DNA of 64,000 bases from Artemisia argyi. Lineage: Eukaryota; Streptophyta; Magnoliopsida; Asterales; Asteraceae. Below the pieces are notes generated by a model. It was not told where the DNA came from, made no database searches, and worked only from the letters and a program-made list of their open reading frames with translations. Shown piece by piece: positions 36,783-47,750 of the stretch; the first letter of the stretch is position 1, and every line of letters starts with the position of its first letter. The DNA lies in NCBI GenBank assembly GCA_030686995.1, contig CM060702.1, positions 67,334,440-67,398,439 on the forward strand, read 5' to 3'. Both the position numbers and the translations under genes were made by a program.

Positions 36783-37332
36783 TGTTGGGATATAAAATAT
36801 CAAAGTATTTCTGTATGTCAAAGTACTGCTGCATGAAGAATAAAGTCAAAGTACTGCTGAAGGAAAAAGTCAAAGTACTGCTGTTATTAAAGAATGTTTA
36901 AAGTACTTCGAAGGAAACAAAGGACTGATGTGCAATATTAGATAAGGATTAATGTGTAATATTGAACGAATATTCTAGAATAAGTTAGGGATAATAACTT
37001 GTCGTTCAAGGATTATATGTTGTAAACCGACTTAAGGTTATCTATATAAAGAGCCTTAAGAGGTATTAGTCGATACAAGTTTTAGAGAAGTTCTCATACG
37101 TTTTAGAGTCGATCAAAGTTGATAAATAGTTAGGGATTGTTAGTGAATCTGTGTAACAAAGCAGGTTCAAAGTTTGGATAATATAAAAGTTCTTCTTAAG
37201 CTTTGTGTTTGTAGATTCCGCATACTTTACAAGGTAAAAATGTGTTTCAATATTAATAGTGTTAAGTTTACTCAATACTGTTAAACCTTTACAAGCTACA
37301 AAGTAGTTTGGTCAGAGTATATCGATCCAACA
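36783..37332 (+). repeat. Copia 3' LTR
   Basis: 550 bp, TGTTGG to CCAACA, nearly identical to the 5' LTR but lacking one 28-bp unit of the GAAGAATAAAGTCAAAGTAC type. It keeps four AGTACT words. High LTR identity suggests recent insertion, in contrast to the many stops in gag-pol. Confidence 0.95.
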
Positions 37333-38312
37333 AGTAGTAATGGTAACTCCGAGGTCATCCCAAGAGGTATGTGGTGAGGACTACGTCTAAGTCTAATCTC
37401 CCTAATTAAAATTAAAATAAAGGAAATGATTGATAGTTGGAAGTGAAATGAAACTACAAAACAAATACCAGATAAAGTAAAGGTTGTAAGCAGTGTGGAG
37501 AAAAGTCTACTAGCCTAGTTACTCATCCTATATCATTTCATGTCATGTTCCCTATTAAATTAATCTTATGCTTTAGGTGGGGCGGACATATATCACTAGG
37601 TGCATATGGTCAAGTTCCCTAGCCTATCTCCTCCGAATCCAGTCAAGAACCATAGGCACTACCCTATGCAAGTAAGCCGATGTATGGTATACGGGTTTGA
37701 GTCATTAAGTGCCACTACATGCTAGAGCTATCTCTAATGGCCCGTTGTCACGATCATAGGCCATTTCTCTAACTTCTTAAGTTCATCAAATACGGAAGGT
37801 GATCCTATGGTCAATTCGCATATGAGGCAATATGGTCTGATGTCATCCCTCCCATTTCTTCGCAATCCATCAGGCTAGTGTCCTATGGTCAATTATTCTA
37901 GCCTACTAACTCAATTGGGGTCTTAATTTAATTAAAGCTAGCGTAATGGATACAACCGCATATCAAAACTACTGAAATAAAAGGTTCTCAAGATAAACTA
38001 AGCATGCACACACGTAAAAGCATATAAGAAAAGTACAGAAGCACGATTAAAACAATATATGCATCATAACTAGGCTAGCACCAGAGGTGCTTACCCAATC
38101 ATATTAGAATTAACACTCGAAACAATGTTTACAAGATCCATGTATTCGAAATGTAAATGAAATAATGAAATACTAAAACTTATGGTGATTTGAGTGTGAT
38201 TTCTCCCTTGGAAAGCCTTCGTATGTTGCTCTAGAAGGGCCTCCTAAAAGCTCCTAATGATCTCTGACTTTTTGTGTGAGAAAGTTGTTGTCAAAATGTA
38301 GAAATTAAGGTT

Positions 38313-38321
38313 GTATTTATA
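38313..38321 (-). promoter_or_regulatory. TATA box of the minus-strand LTR
   Basis: Minus strand CCTATAAATACAACC. The nearest palindromic word (38334-38346) ends 12 bp upstream of it on the minus strand. Confidence 0.6.
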
Positions 38322-38333
38322 GGCCCGTCGGGA

Positions 38334-38780
38334 GTTACGGCGTAACTATGAAATGTGTTACGCCGTAACTAGTGAAATCTTATCCAGATCTATAGTTTAC
38401 GGTGTAACTGATGAAATGTTACGCCGTAATAGTGATTTCGGGTTTTTTCTCCGTCGTAATCTCCAAATGTGTTACGCCGTAGAGTGTTTATCGGATCTGA
38501 GATAACTCTTGTATTCTTCGTTAAGCTGTAAATCAAAAGGTGTGTTACGCTGTATGTTAATTATTTGAGCTTGGACTACTCTCGTACTCGTTGCTACGCC
38601 GTATTCCATAATTGTGTTATAGGAAAGTCTTCAGATCTGAGGATTCTTCAAAACTTGTGATTGTTATGGCGTAAACCATGGAATTAGTTACGCCGTAACT
38701 CTTGATCCGTGTTGACTTTGGACTTCTTAGTAGAAATCCTAGCTACGGCTTAGTTGAGAGATTGAGTTACGCCATAGCTT
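38334..38780. repeat. Array of GTTACGGCGTAAC-type palindromes upstream of a TATA box
   Basis: About twelve copies or near copies of TTACGSCGTAA occur in 450 bp. Perfect ones are at 38335-38345, 38358-38368, 38419-38429 and near 38688. Others carry one or two changes (38397, 38472, 38541, 38593, 38664, 38752, 38766). Spacing is irregular (about 12-75 bp). Confidence 0.8.
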
Positions 38781-38994
38781 CTTCTAACATACTTGGATTT
38801 GTCTATCTTTGCACGTACTTTCCAATTTCCTCGTCTCTTTAGCTCCTATGCTCACTTGTGGCCTGGATACAAAATATGAACGAATAATAGCATATATCCA
38901 CATAATTATTAATATAAATGAGCATAATAGGGGGAAATTGACACTTAAATATCATGGTTATTTGATGTTATCACAAGCATTACTTATATATGCC

Positions 38995-39370
38995 TCTAGA
39001 TGCACCAGTGTGTTCTTTGACTCCTCCCCCTATGAAACAGAAGTTAGCTCAATATGATCAAACTACACAATTTTGTAACAAAGATTTGCTTTTTGATCCA
39101 GGTTTAGACACTACGTGTAGCAAGGAGAGACCATATAAAAAATGTGCATTGAAGACTAGTGCCTCTCAGCCTTTTACTACTATAGTAGAAAAACATAGAG
39201 ATTTTAAAGCTTTCATTAAAAAAGGCTCTAACTGAAGGGATAACTGTAATGACTTAAATGTGCATGGATATGTTGCTTCTAATAGCATAAATGCTTGTTT
39301 TAATTCTGTTACTTATAACTATGTTTCTTCTGATTGTGTGCATGCTTATAAGAATTTTGTTAATGTGAAT

Positions 39371-39416
<46 letters not shown>
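38995..39416 (+). mobile_element. Poly(A)-tailed stretch, possible retroposed fragment
   Basis: An ORF-like stretch (38990-39235, containing CSLTPPPMKQKLAQYDQTTQF) is followed by 140 bp and a run of 44 A (39373-39416). CTAG lies just before (38995) and just after the A run, a very short possible target duplication. No RT domain is present. It may be the 3' end of a truncated LINE or a retroposed transcript; I do not recognise the protein. Confidence 0.35.
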
Positions 39417-39418
<2 letters not shown>

Positions 39419-40075
39419 AGGAAAGCTACACCAAACCTAAAGAACCGTAATTTGCTTTCACTCCAATTGCATTGTGCAATTTCTCGACCTAACCAAAGAT
39501 AATAAATTAAGCACACGAACACAGGAAATGCAGGGAAACACACTTTTAGCAAAAGCGACTAACCACAGACTTAAATATACAGGGTAGGCTAAGGTGTAAC
39601 GAAACATTTTAAACATTGATGTATGAAATGAAAAGAATGACTCTGAGGGTTTCTCTAGGGGTATCTTACTCTAAAAATGAGATTAAACAAAAGGTTTTAT
39701 ACGGGATTTAACTAACCAGTGTAGTTTGTTAATAACACATAACAAATAAAGGTTTTTTGGGTGTAATCCTAGAAAGTTTACCAAGTTAGACAAGTCACTC
39801 CAATTATATCAATAATACTAATTATGGTGATCTCGAATAGTATACAAGCCAAGTTCTAATGTTTACAAGTCACCAACACACTCATATATTTGTGGAATTT
39901 GGGGTAAATATTAGGAAATAGATACACTAAATTCTCACAATTTGTAAATAATAGCTATGTGTGCAGCTATGAAACTTAGATTTAACAAAAACATGCTAGA
40001 AAAATTTTAAATTTAAGCATATTACGCACATATTAACGCCTATTTTTGAAAAATTAAGGACAAGTAACATTCTAA
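39417..40075. other. AT-rich non-coding sequence, likely U3 of the minus-strand LTR
   Basis: No gene, repeat or RNA signal was recognised. It lies between the poly(A) insert and the PPT, so it is probably the start of the 3' LTR. Confidence 0.4.
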
Positions 40076-40094
40076 TTCTCCATCCCCCCCACTT
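40076..40094 (-). other. Polypurine tract of minus-strand gypsy-like element
   Basis: Minus strand AAGTGGGGGGGATGGAGA, preceded by GAGGGCGTCGTTTAACTT. This fits a PPT before a 3' LTR lying at lower coordinates. Confidence 0.65.
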
Positions 40095-40623
40095 AAGTTA
40101 AACGACGCCCTCGTTGTTTAAACTTGAAATTAAAAACAAGAAATACAAAGAATTAGAACGGAAAACTCCCCCGATATTTGCTCGGTATGATCCTCCATTA
40201 TGCGTTTGTGAGCAACTTCTTATTTTTTGTGAACGAAAAGTGTTCAGCCCTCCATGAATGACGTCTCCACATAAAATACAAAAATATATAAATACCACCA
40301 TTGTCAAACACCTATGTTAAGAAAATCAAAGCTAGTGCAAAATTTATTAGTAATTAGTAAAAATAAAACCTAAAAATTGAAAATAAAAATCATAAAATTA
40401 CATCAGGTCAATCGATACGCCGCATCCATGGAAAGAGATGTGATGCATCAAGTGCAAGTCTAACAGACTCGATAAATTAAAACACTAAAAGATAATTCGG
40501 GTTTTCTCCTGGTGAGCACTTTTCTTTATTCCAGAGTCTTTAAGATAGACTCATCTTCAGCTCCTATTTTCCTTCTAGGAGATCTTCAATCTCCATGTCT
40601 TTTATAATTCCGTTTTTGAGCAA

Positions 40624-42188
40624 CTAAACATTCATTCCACTAATTGGGACATCTTCGATATTGATCCGCTTCATTCGAACGTGGCATCTATCATCATGGA
40701 TTTCATATATCGTTACCACATAGGTCTCTACTTTCCTTGTATGAGGCTCATATCTAGTCTTTTCTTGTTCACAAGGTAATTTCTCTTCATCCTTAAATTC
40801 TTCTTTATACCATGTATCATCACTTGAGCATGATTTATAACCATCATTAATTTTCTTCTTGATGTGGTTAAGCGTTTTCCTTTGAACATTCTTCTTTTTG
40901 TCCCATCCTTTGCAATACTTCATTATTAGATTTCTTAATACTTCACGGAATTGGACTTCATATTTTAATTCATCAACTTCAAAAGTACTATTAATGTCTA
41001 GCTCATTGAAAAGATCATCCTTCCATTCGTTGCCCTTCTTGTCAATGAGTTTTGCTAGCTCCAACCATCGTGGCTTATAATCACTGAATCCACTTTTGGC
41101 TCTTAACAATGAAATGTTACAACCTATTTATTGTCCATTATCATTAGGCGATGCTTCGATATCTTGCTTATTCCACCAATAATCTTCCAATATCATCATA
41201 AGCTTACATTCAAGTTTGTAATAATTTCTAAAACATCTTTCAAGCCAAAGGCAGAACTCAACTCCTTCATAATTTTCATGCTCATGTTGTGTCTCTAGAA
41301 GAGCTTTCTCCATTAAAGCTTTAATCTTTAAATCTCCATCTTCCAGCTCTTCATACCATTCATAACTTTCGCAATACATTAGATACCCAATACTATATAT
41401 ACCTGGAAGATTGCCATCATTACAACGATTCCAATATCCCAATTAAAGGTAAGCCATTCAACACGTCCATCTTTGAATCAAAATGGTTAACAGCCTGGTT
41501 TGTCACTGGTGTAGGTTCTTCCTATGTCCCATGTTGAAGCCAAGGCTTTTCATCAACCCATGGCACCTGATTGTTCCATTCATAATACCATGCATTTTTT
41601 AAATCTTCATAGGTCTTGAATCATGGTAAATCTCCCATAAATACGTCAACATCAATTTAAAGAAGATAGTTACATTCCTTGAATTCTCTACATAGCAGTG
41701 TCTCATAGTCAAATACATCTATGTCGATACTAAACAGTTCTTCTACACAATCCTCAAAAGTAGGATCAACATATGATTCATCACTTGATGATTCTTCATC
41801 AGTTAGGACTTCTTCGTCATCATCTCTCCTCCAATAGACCCAAAGTGCATTCGTAGTAGCACGATCCATGGTCATATGGTTGTTGAACATATTAGCTAGC
41901 CAATCAGAAAAATCATTTTCATTAGGATCGTAGTTAACGTCAAAGCTAGTATCACTTACCATTCTTTTCCTAATCTGCATAAATTCATCAAATTTCTACT
42001 TAAAGCTACGTGACAACCATGAAGTGATTATGCGTTTTACTTCATTCATAGGAGCCAATTCAGGATCGCCATATTTAAGTTCAAGCCAATATTCTAAAGA
42101 GATATCCATCAACCTTAATAACCTTTTATTGAATAGAATCTCGGCTTTAGCATACATCCTTTCATCACCAAGGTTACTTTTATCTAAC
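40624..42188 (-). pseudogene. Decayed gypsy-associated ORF of unknown function
   Basis: Several frames on the minus strand join into one ancestral protein. The first piece (below 42188) contains AEILFNKRLLRLMDISLEYW; then TAG at 41996-41998; then SFDVNYDPNENDFSDWLANMFNNHMTMD with an acidic Ser block; TAA at 41657-41659; a stretch with TYEDLKNAWYYEWNNQ broken by stops; a frameshift near 41445; then GNLPGIYSIGYL ... EWYEELEDGDLK and YWWNKQDIE; TAA at 41128-41130; and a last part to 40624. I recall similar proteins linked to gypsy elements in Asteraceae, where no function is known to me. It has no protease, RT or integrase motif. The 5' end is cut by the element starting at 42189, and a PPT lies 530 bp downstream. 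Confidence 0.6.
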
Positions 42189-45100
42189 TGATGAGTGCTC
42201 AAACACTCATCATTTTTAGTTAATCTGAACTGCAAAAATGTTTAAAAACACTCAAAAATGCATCAAAATACTGAAAATATTCCAAGGATTGTGTTTTATA
42301 TGTTTCTGATGCAAAATGTTTAAAAACAGATGAAAAACGAACAAAGTTTGCATAATTGGCAATTTCAATCCCCCAACTTTTAAAAATTGGCAAAAATAGT
42401 CCCTGAGCACTTATTTTAAAAGAAAAATCACTAAAGGTCCTTTTGAAATCATAAGTTGTCATATTTAGTCCTTTGGTGAAAAAAATTGAAAAAGTTTTGA
42501 GAAATTACAAAACTAGTCCCTCGAGTTTCAAAGTTGACATAAAACACCACTGGATATTTAAAAAATTGGAAAATTTACATTCAGGGTCCTTTGGAAAATG
42601 AAACTTGGCAAGATAGGCCCTTTGGTGAAAAGTTTAAACATTTGGCAATAATGGCCCTCGAGTTTCAAATTTGGCAGAAAATACCCCTGGGAATTCAAAC
42701 CTTAGAAAATAATTATTAAGGATATTTGGATTATGGATATGTGGCAATTTTAGTCCTTATGATTATTTTGGAATATTGGCAGAAAAAGTCCCCCTAAATT
42801 CAGAAAATTACATTTGAGGTCCTTATGTTTAACTAAATCCTACACCAAATGGGCCCTTTGTAAATTAATACCCAATCTAACACAACACAACCTTCTACCC
42901 TCCAGATCCAAGCCCACTCCCATCTAACCTAAGCCCATCTCCACCCCTGATACTAAAAACCCAGGTCAACCTAGTTTGACCATCCTCCACCTCACAACAC
43001 ACGTGAACCCTCCCCCTTCAATACCACTGCCAAACCAACATCATCACCACCCCTACTCCTGCCATTCACACCCTACACTACCTTTTCTCCACAACAATCC
43101 AAACCTACACCCCTGCCACACGTTATATCTCCAAAGTTGCTTGTTTATCATTTCCCGCCAAAATGGAGCAAACGGCTCAGATTATCTCCAAGCAATCAAA
43201 AGGTCCCAAATTAAAGTGGGAAGTCACAGGAAGAACAAGACATGATGGAAACCCTAGAACTTTATTATAAATAGATAATGTGTATGCCATATTTTGGCAG
43301 TTAGATTTTTAGTAATAGGAGTAGTGTAAATTAGCTTAATGTAATGTCTTATTAACTTAATTCAATATTCCTCACTGTACTTTGCATTCTAGTTAATAAA
43401 AGTTCCAAGCTTTCTTCCTAATTTGTTTTCAAATGCTCAATTTGTAAAACTGCTTATTTGCTTTTGCTTAATATAACTACTTATTTAGAATATGCTTACT
43501 GTTTAATGCTTATTGATAGTGTAAGATTGTTCATTTATGGTTGCCATTGTTAATTTTGCTTAGTTCATAGTAAAGGAATTCAATGGTTCAAATATTGCAT
43601 TAGCACTGTCCATTTTAGTTTAAATTGCTTATTTTTGTTGCCTCATTGAAACTACTTTTTGGGTATTGATTATTGTTTCTTGAACACTGTTAAACTCAGT
43701 TAATGCCTTGCTTCAAAATCTCTGATCAAAAGCACTTGTATCATGTGAAAATGCCAAAACAGTTTCCCTAAAGGACTGTTTGGCACAGGCATTTCACTAG
43801 CTCAAAAATTGTTTTTGTCCATTTTCCAATTTAGAATAGATCTACTCAACTACTGATATTATATTTTAAAATTAAATTCATCATTCTCTAAGAGTTTTAA
43901 GGTATTTAAGCTACTTATCCAAAAAAATTAGTTAAAAATGTTTTAAAATAGCAAATAGGGTAGAATCTGTTTTAGGCTCCTAATGTTGTTCTTCTTGCTT
44001 CATTTTAGTTCCAGTTTGGATAGTACATGCTTTCACATTTGTAATTGACCAGCAGTGGGTCAAATTTAACCAATTCCCACCCATTTGCCCACTGCTGCTA
44101 CAGCAGACCTGTCCCCTACAGCCCCTTGGTGGAACATTTTTACTTTGCTCAAAACTTAGTGTCTAGGTCTAGAAATTAATTTGTAGCTTAGTTAGCAGCT
44201 TTTCTACATGCTCCCATTTTTATTTTATTTTTCATATTTTTTTCTCTTGGCTTATTAGGACCCTTAAGTACCCCCCCCCCCCCCTTAACTGATTTGGAGG
44301 CTGCTTAAAAGCTATCTGTCTCACCCATCCACTCAGGTAGCTTAAGACTTAGGGCTAAAGGAGCTTATCTCTACCTCACTTTGGCTTTTACAAATAGCCC
44401 TTAGTATGGAGTTTAGCTTCTTGAAGCTTTTATAGATTAAGCTTATGAATTAGTAGCTTATTCTTGGGCTATTAGCAACCCCTTTGACTCTGCCCTGCAT
44501 CTGTCCTAGTGAACCAAATTCATAAGCTCATTATGAGCTTATTAGTGGATCCCATGGTGAGCTTGTTGGTTTTCTGAGTTTCCCTTCTAGCTAGCTTATT
44601 GGTTCCTGGGTCCTTTGGACCTATGAGCTTGTTTGGTGGACCCCACAGTGGCCTGCTAGTAACCCCTTAGGCATGCCAAGTTCCTAGTAAGTGTGGATTG
44701 CTTTTTGGCTTATTGAAAGCTTTTCAGTTGGTTTTGCTCTTTTCCTTAATTTAGTTCCTGATCATCTCAGTTGTTTTTGGCTTATTCCATCTTTTGTATA
44801 AAGCTTATGGGTTATTTTTCAAGTTTAAAAGTCCACTTTGCAGAATATTAGCTTCTGTTGAGAATATAAGCTATCATACAGCTTATTTTCAAATTTTAAA
44901 AATATTGTCTTTGTAAAAGTTGCATAATGTCAGTTATTTATAAGTTTTGCAAAAAGAAAATCCAGAAAAGTCAAAATTTAGAATAAGTGAAAGTTTCTAT
45001 TTAATGTAATTTATCTTTTTAATTTTCCTTTTTAGATTTTTCTTAAGTACTTGGCATTTATATATTTTTCTTAATTCCCTTTTAACTTAAAGTACTTTCA

Positions 45101-45990
45101 GTAATTTTTCCAGATTTTAATTTTGCCATTTAGTATTAATTAGATTTAATATTATGTTTATTAATAATTAATTAATAATTAAGTATTAAATAGCATAATT
45201 AGTTTTTATAAAGTAACACCTAGTTTTTATATTTTTACTAGCTTTTATATAATATAATATAATTTTAGGAATTTTTCTAGAATTTGTACTGTTCATTTTC
45301 TAGTTTTTATAATTTAAATAGTTTAATTAGATATTAATTAATAAATAAGTAAATAATTAGTAAAATAGTCTAAAAATAATTTTTATATACTTTTTATAAT
45401 ATTTTAGGATTCCTGAGATGGTTAATTAGATTTATAAATTTTCCTATAATTTTCTAGTCACTTTTAGTATTATTAGTAATTTAAAAATAGTTTAAATAGT
45501 TTAATTAATATAATCAGTAATTAATTAATATAAATTCCACAAAAAGACAAAAAGATATATTTTTAATTTTAAAATTTGTTTTTAGTTATTTTATAATTTT
45601 AGAAATTTAATTTTCATTTTTCTAGTATTAAAATAATATTATATTGTATTTAAGTTATTTAAATATTAATAATTAGTATTAAATAGCATTTAATTAATAT
45701 TAAATAATTAATTAGTGTAAAAATTTATTTTCTTTTTCTAAAATTTATCTTTCATCCTTAGGTTTGTAAAAAAGTCATTTTCACCCCCTGAGGGTTTTCA
45801 GATTTCACTTTTCACTTTTTATTTTGTACGTTTACGTTATTTAAACTAAACGTACGCGTTTTTAGGTTTTAAACGTTTCTGGTTTTTCCAACTTTCCAGT
45901 CTTGTTCATATAGCTTATTTAAGCTATTTCCTTTTAGATTCCTTAGTTCAGATCAATCACAAACCCTTTTCAATTACATCATTTTGAAAA
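42189..45990 (+). mobile_element. Relative of the 21291-27026 element, opposite orientation
   Basis: Starts TGATGAGTGCTCAAAC, the counterpart of the minus-strand start at 27026. It shares the CACTCATCA hairpin, the degenerate GGGAC/TTGGCA repeats (42350-42850), a TATA about 1.08 kb in (43266), AGCTTAT-rich text (44330-44900) and AT-rich sequence with GAATTTTTCTAGAA-type words. Homology by eye reaches about 45900 (ACGTTTACGTTATTTAAACT). It is about 1.9 kb shorter than the first copy and the right end is unclear. A run of 14 C is at 44271-44284. No gene is seen; the 42976-43245 frame has no recognised features. Confidence 0.65.
43266..43274 (+). promoter_or_regulatory. Putative TATA box of second giant-LTR relative
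   Basis: TATAAATAG lies 1077 bp from the element start, matching the distance in the first copy (1069 bp). Confidence 0.5.
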
Positions 45991-46172
45991 TTATAAAATA
46001 GTTACTGTTATTGTGAAATGGAACGATATTTGATGAATCTGAATGTGTAAAATTACATTTTGGTGCATCTGAGTAAATGATATGTTATAACATTTATTTG
46101 TTTGAATAAGTGCATCAGTATAAAAATTATGTAAACAACTGTAGATGATTAGATTATAGCATCGTGAAAGAG
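45990..46172 (+). repeat. GCATC-word repeat region, left of the Athila-like insertion
   Basis: TTGGTGCATCTGAG, AAGTGCATCAG and TTATAGCATCGTG occur in 180 bp with Stretches such as TTTGTTTGA between them. The same type of text continues at 53994 on the other side of the 46173-53988 element, so this is the other half of one region. Confidence 0.6.
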
Positions 46173-46378
46173 TGATGAGGCGAAAAATGAACCACTTTTA
46201 GGGGGTCATTTAAGCCCGAAATTGAATTTATTTGATCAAATATTGCCCTAAATCGTTCCTTTTGTGATTTTAGGTACTTTGGGAGAGAAATCTGGAAAAT
46301 GAAGCAATTCGGACGTTTTTGGAGCATAAAAGTGAAGAAAACACCAAAGACTTAATTTTCCATGCTGGAAACAGTGCA

Positions 46379-46594
46379 TGACGGCGTCAAGAGGAAATAT
46401 TTGACGGCGTCAAGAGTAAATCACATGACGACCCAGTAGAAACGTGAAGGCGTCACAAAAAGAGCGTCAAGAGTTAAATGCATGACGGCCTGCATAAGGT
46501 GTACACATGACGGCGTCAGACCCAGATCTAGGCAATCCGAGGAACTATTTGGCGGCGAGATGATGGCGTCAGACATTTGTTCTTGACGCCGTCA
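46379..46594 (+). repeat. Array of TGACGGCGTCA palindromes in U3
   Basis: Exact TGACGGCGTCA at 46379, 46402 and 46508, and its reverse complement at 46584. One-mismatch copies lie at 46445 and 46561, with half sites at about 46426, 46465 and 46482. Five bases on each side of a central base form TGACG-N-CGTCA, like two bZIP half sites. The last copy ends 11 bp before the TATA box. Confidence 0.85.
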
Positions 46595-46605
46595 CCTATC
46601 AAAAT

Positions 46606-46615
46606 CTATATATAG
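46606..46615 (+). promoter_or_regulatory. TATA box of Athila-like LTR
   Basis: CTATATATAG follows the palindrome array and precedes the probable transcript start region (CATTCATTGAAAAGGAAC). The 3' LTR has the same sequence near 53015. Confidence 0.7.
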
Positions 46616-47586
46616 TTTTCTAATTTTCATTCATTGAAAAGGAACAAGTTTGGAGAAACCCTAAGGCCGAACCTTGTACGAATTTTACAGCTTTTTTAAG
46701 GGTTTTCAGCCCTTGAACCCTTACATGTGTAATTGAGATAAGTCTTCTCTTAATTCAATCAATATGTTTATGTGTTGGTTGTCTATATCTTGTGCTTGTC
46801 TTAATTCCACCATGTTAGGCTAGATCTATCTTGTGTTTGCTTGGATCTAATGAAACCTAGATGTTAATTATGTGTTGATTACTTGTTTATGGTTGTATTG
46901 GATGAATGATTTCAATGTTAGGCTTAAGAAAACTGGCAGGTCTCCAATTGGTAACATGCTTGAACGTCTTAGGAAACATGAACTGATGTGTACTAGGTTT
47001 TATTGGTTGTATTTAATGCATGAGTAAATTCTAATGATCCCATGTTAGGAGCTTCTTAGCCGGCTCGACATAGGAGTGAAGTAGGCACTCATAGGATTGG
47101 GGAGTTAAGTACGCCACCCCATGAAAGGTATTAAGGAATACAATCCGTCATCCACGCAACAATAACAAGTAATTAACGTGTAAAAGATATCTAGGGAGTA
47201 GTGAAATCAAAGTAAACACATTTCTCCCACTTATTGCTCACAACCTTAGTTAATATAGTTTATTTTCATTTTTAGTATTTTATTTTGATTGCATCTTAGT
47301 ATTGGGTTAGTTGACTAGCAACTAATTCCGCCCAAATCCTTCAAACCCGAGATATTTACTTGCTTTCATAAAAATATAAAAATGCAAAAGAATCATCCCT
47401 CATCTCTGGACTTAATCTTTAGGTTTTCTAATCCTAGCGACACTATTCCTAGCTGAACGATCAATCCCCCGGTACTTGTCACTATACTATACTACAACGA
47501 TCAGGTACACTGCCTGGTGGGGGTTGTAAGCTTCTCGAGATCCCTCGAGAGGTAAAGCCTGGTGCAATCCCCACGCATCAAGTTTT

Positions 47587-47605
47587 TGGTGCCGCAGCCC
47601 GGGGA
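47587..47605 (+). other. Primer binding site (tRNA-Asp-like)
   Basis: TGGTGCCGCAGCCCGGGGA lies six bases after the LTR and resembles the tRNA-Asp-type PBS known for Athila elements, with a few differences. Confidence 0.65.
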
Positions 47606-47750
47606 ATAGTTATTGTCTAGGTTAGAATCTCTTTTTATTAGGTCTACTTGCTAGATTCCTTTCTAGTAAGATGATATTTTTTTATTTTTAGGTTCTCTTT
47701 AGTCTATCTTATTTCTTTGTGTTTTTGTTCGTAACTCTTCACCACCCGAC

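Larger units (their letters stand above)
19130..37332 (+). mobile_element. Ty1/copia LTR retrotransposon with extra genes, carrying a nested insertion
   Basis: Two LTRs (19130-19707 and 36783-37332) start TGTTGG and end CCAACA. The PBS follows the left LTR and a PPT precedes the right one. The order protease, integrase, RT, RNase H defines a copia element. Total length is 18203 bp; without the 21291-27026 insertion and its duplicated 5 bp it would be about 12.46 kb, long for copia. The excess lies after pol and holds two divergent ORFs. Large copia elements with a post-pol ORF are known in the SIRE group; I offer that only as a possible lineage. Left flank AGTAG-AATAT and right flank AGTAG suggest a target duplication with 5 extra bases at the left. 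Confidence 0.93.
37333..40075 (-). mobile_element. Minus-strand gypsy-like LTR interrupted by copia insertion
   Basis: A PPT at 40076 (minus strand) precedes this region. On the minus strand it has a U3-like part, an array of palindromic words, a TATA box, then about 1 kb of R/U5-like non-coding sequence up to the copia insertion. It probably continues at 19129 down to 17850. No gene is visible apart from a poly(A)-tailed stretch at 38995-39416. The limits of the LTR are not defined. Confidence 0.5.
46173..47580 (+). repeat. Athila-like 5' LTR
   Basis: 1408 bp from TGATGAGGCG to CGCATCA. U3 carries a palindrome array, the TATA box is at 46606, and the remainder is R/U5. It matches 52580-53988 with scattered single-base differences. 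Confidence 0.95.

Noticed and set aside
42976..43245. 89-aa ORF as a host gene
   Set aside because: His/Pro-rich low complexity within the U3 of a repeat element, no homology recognised.
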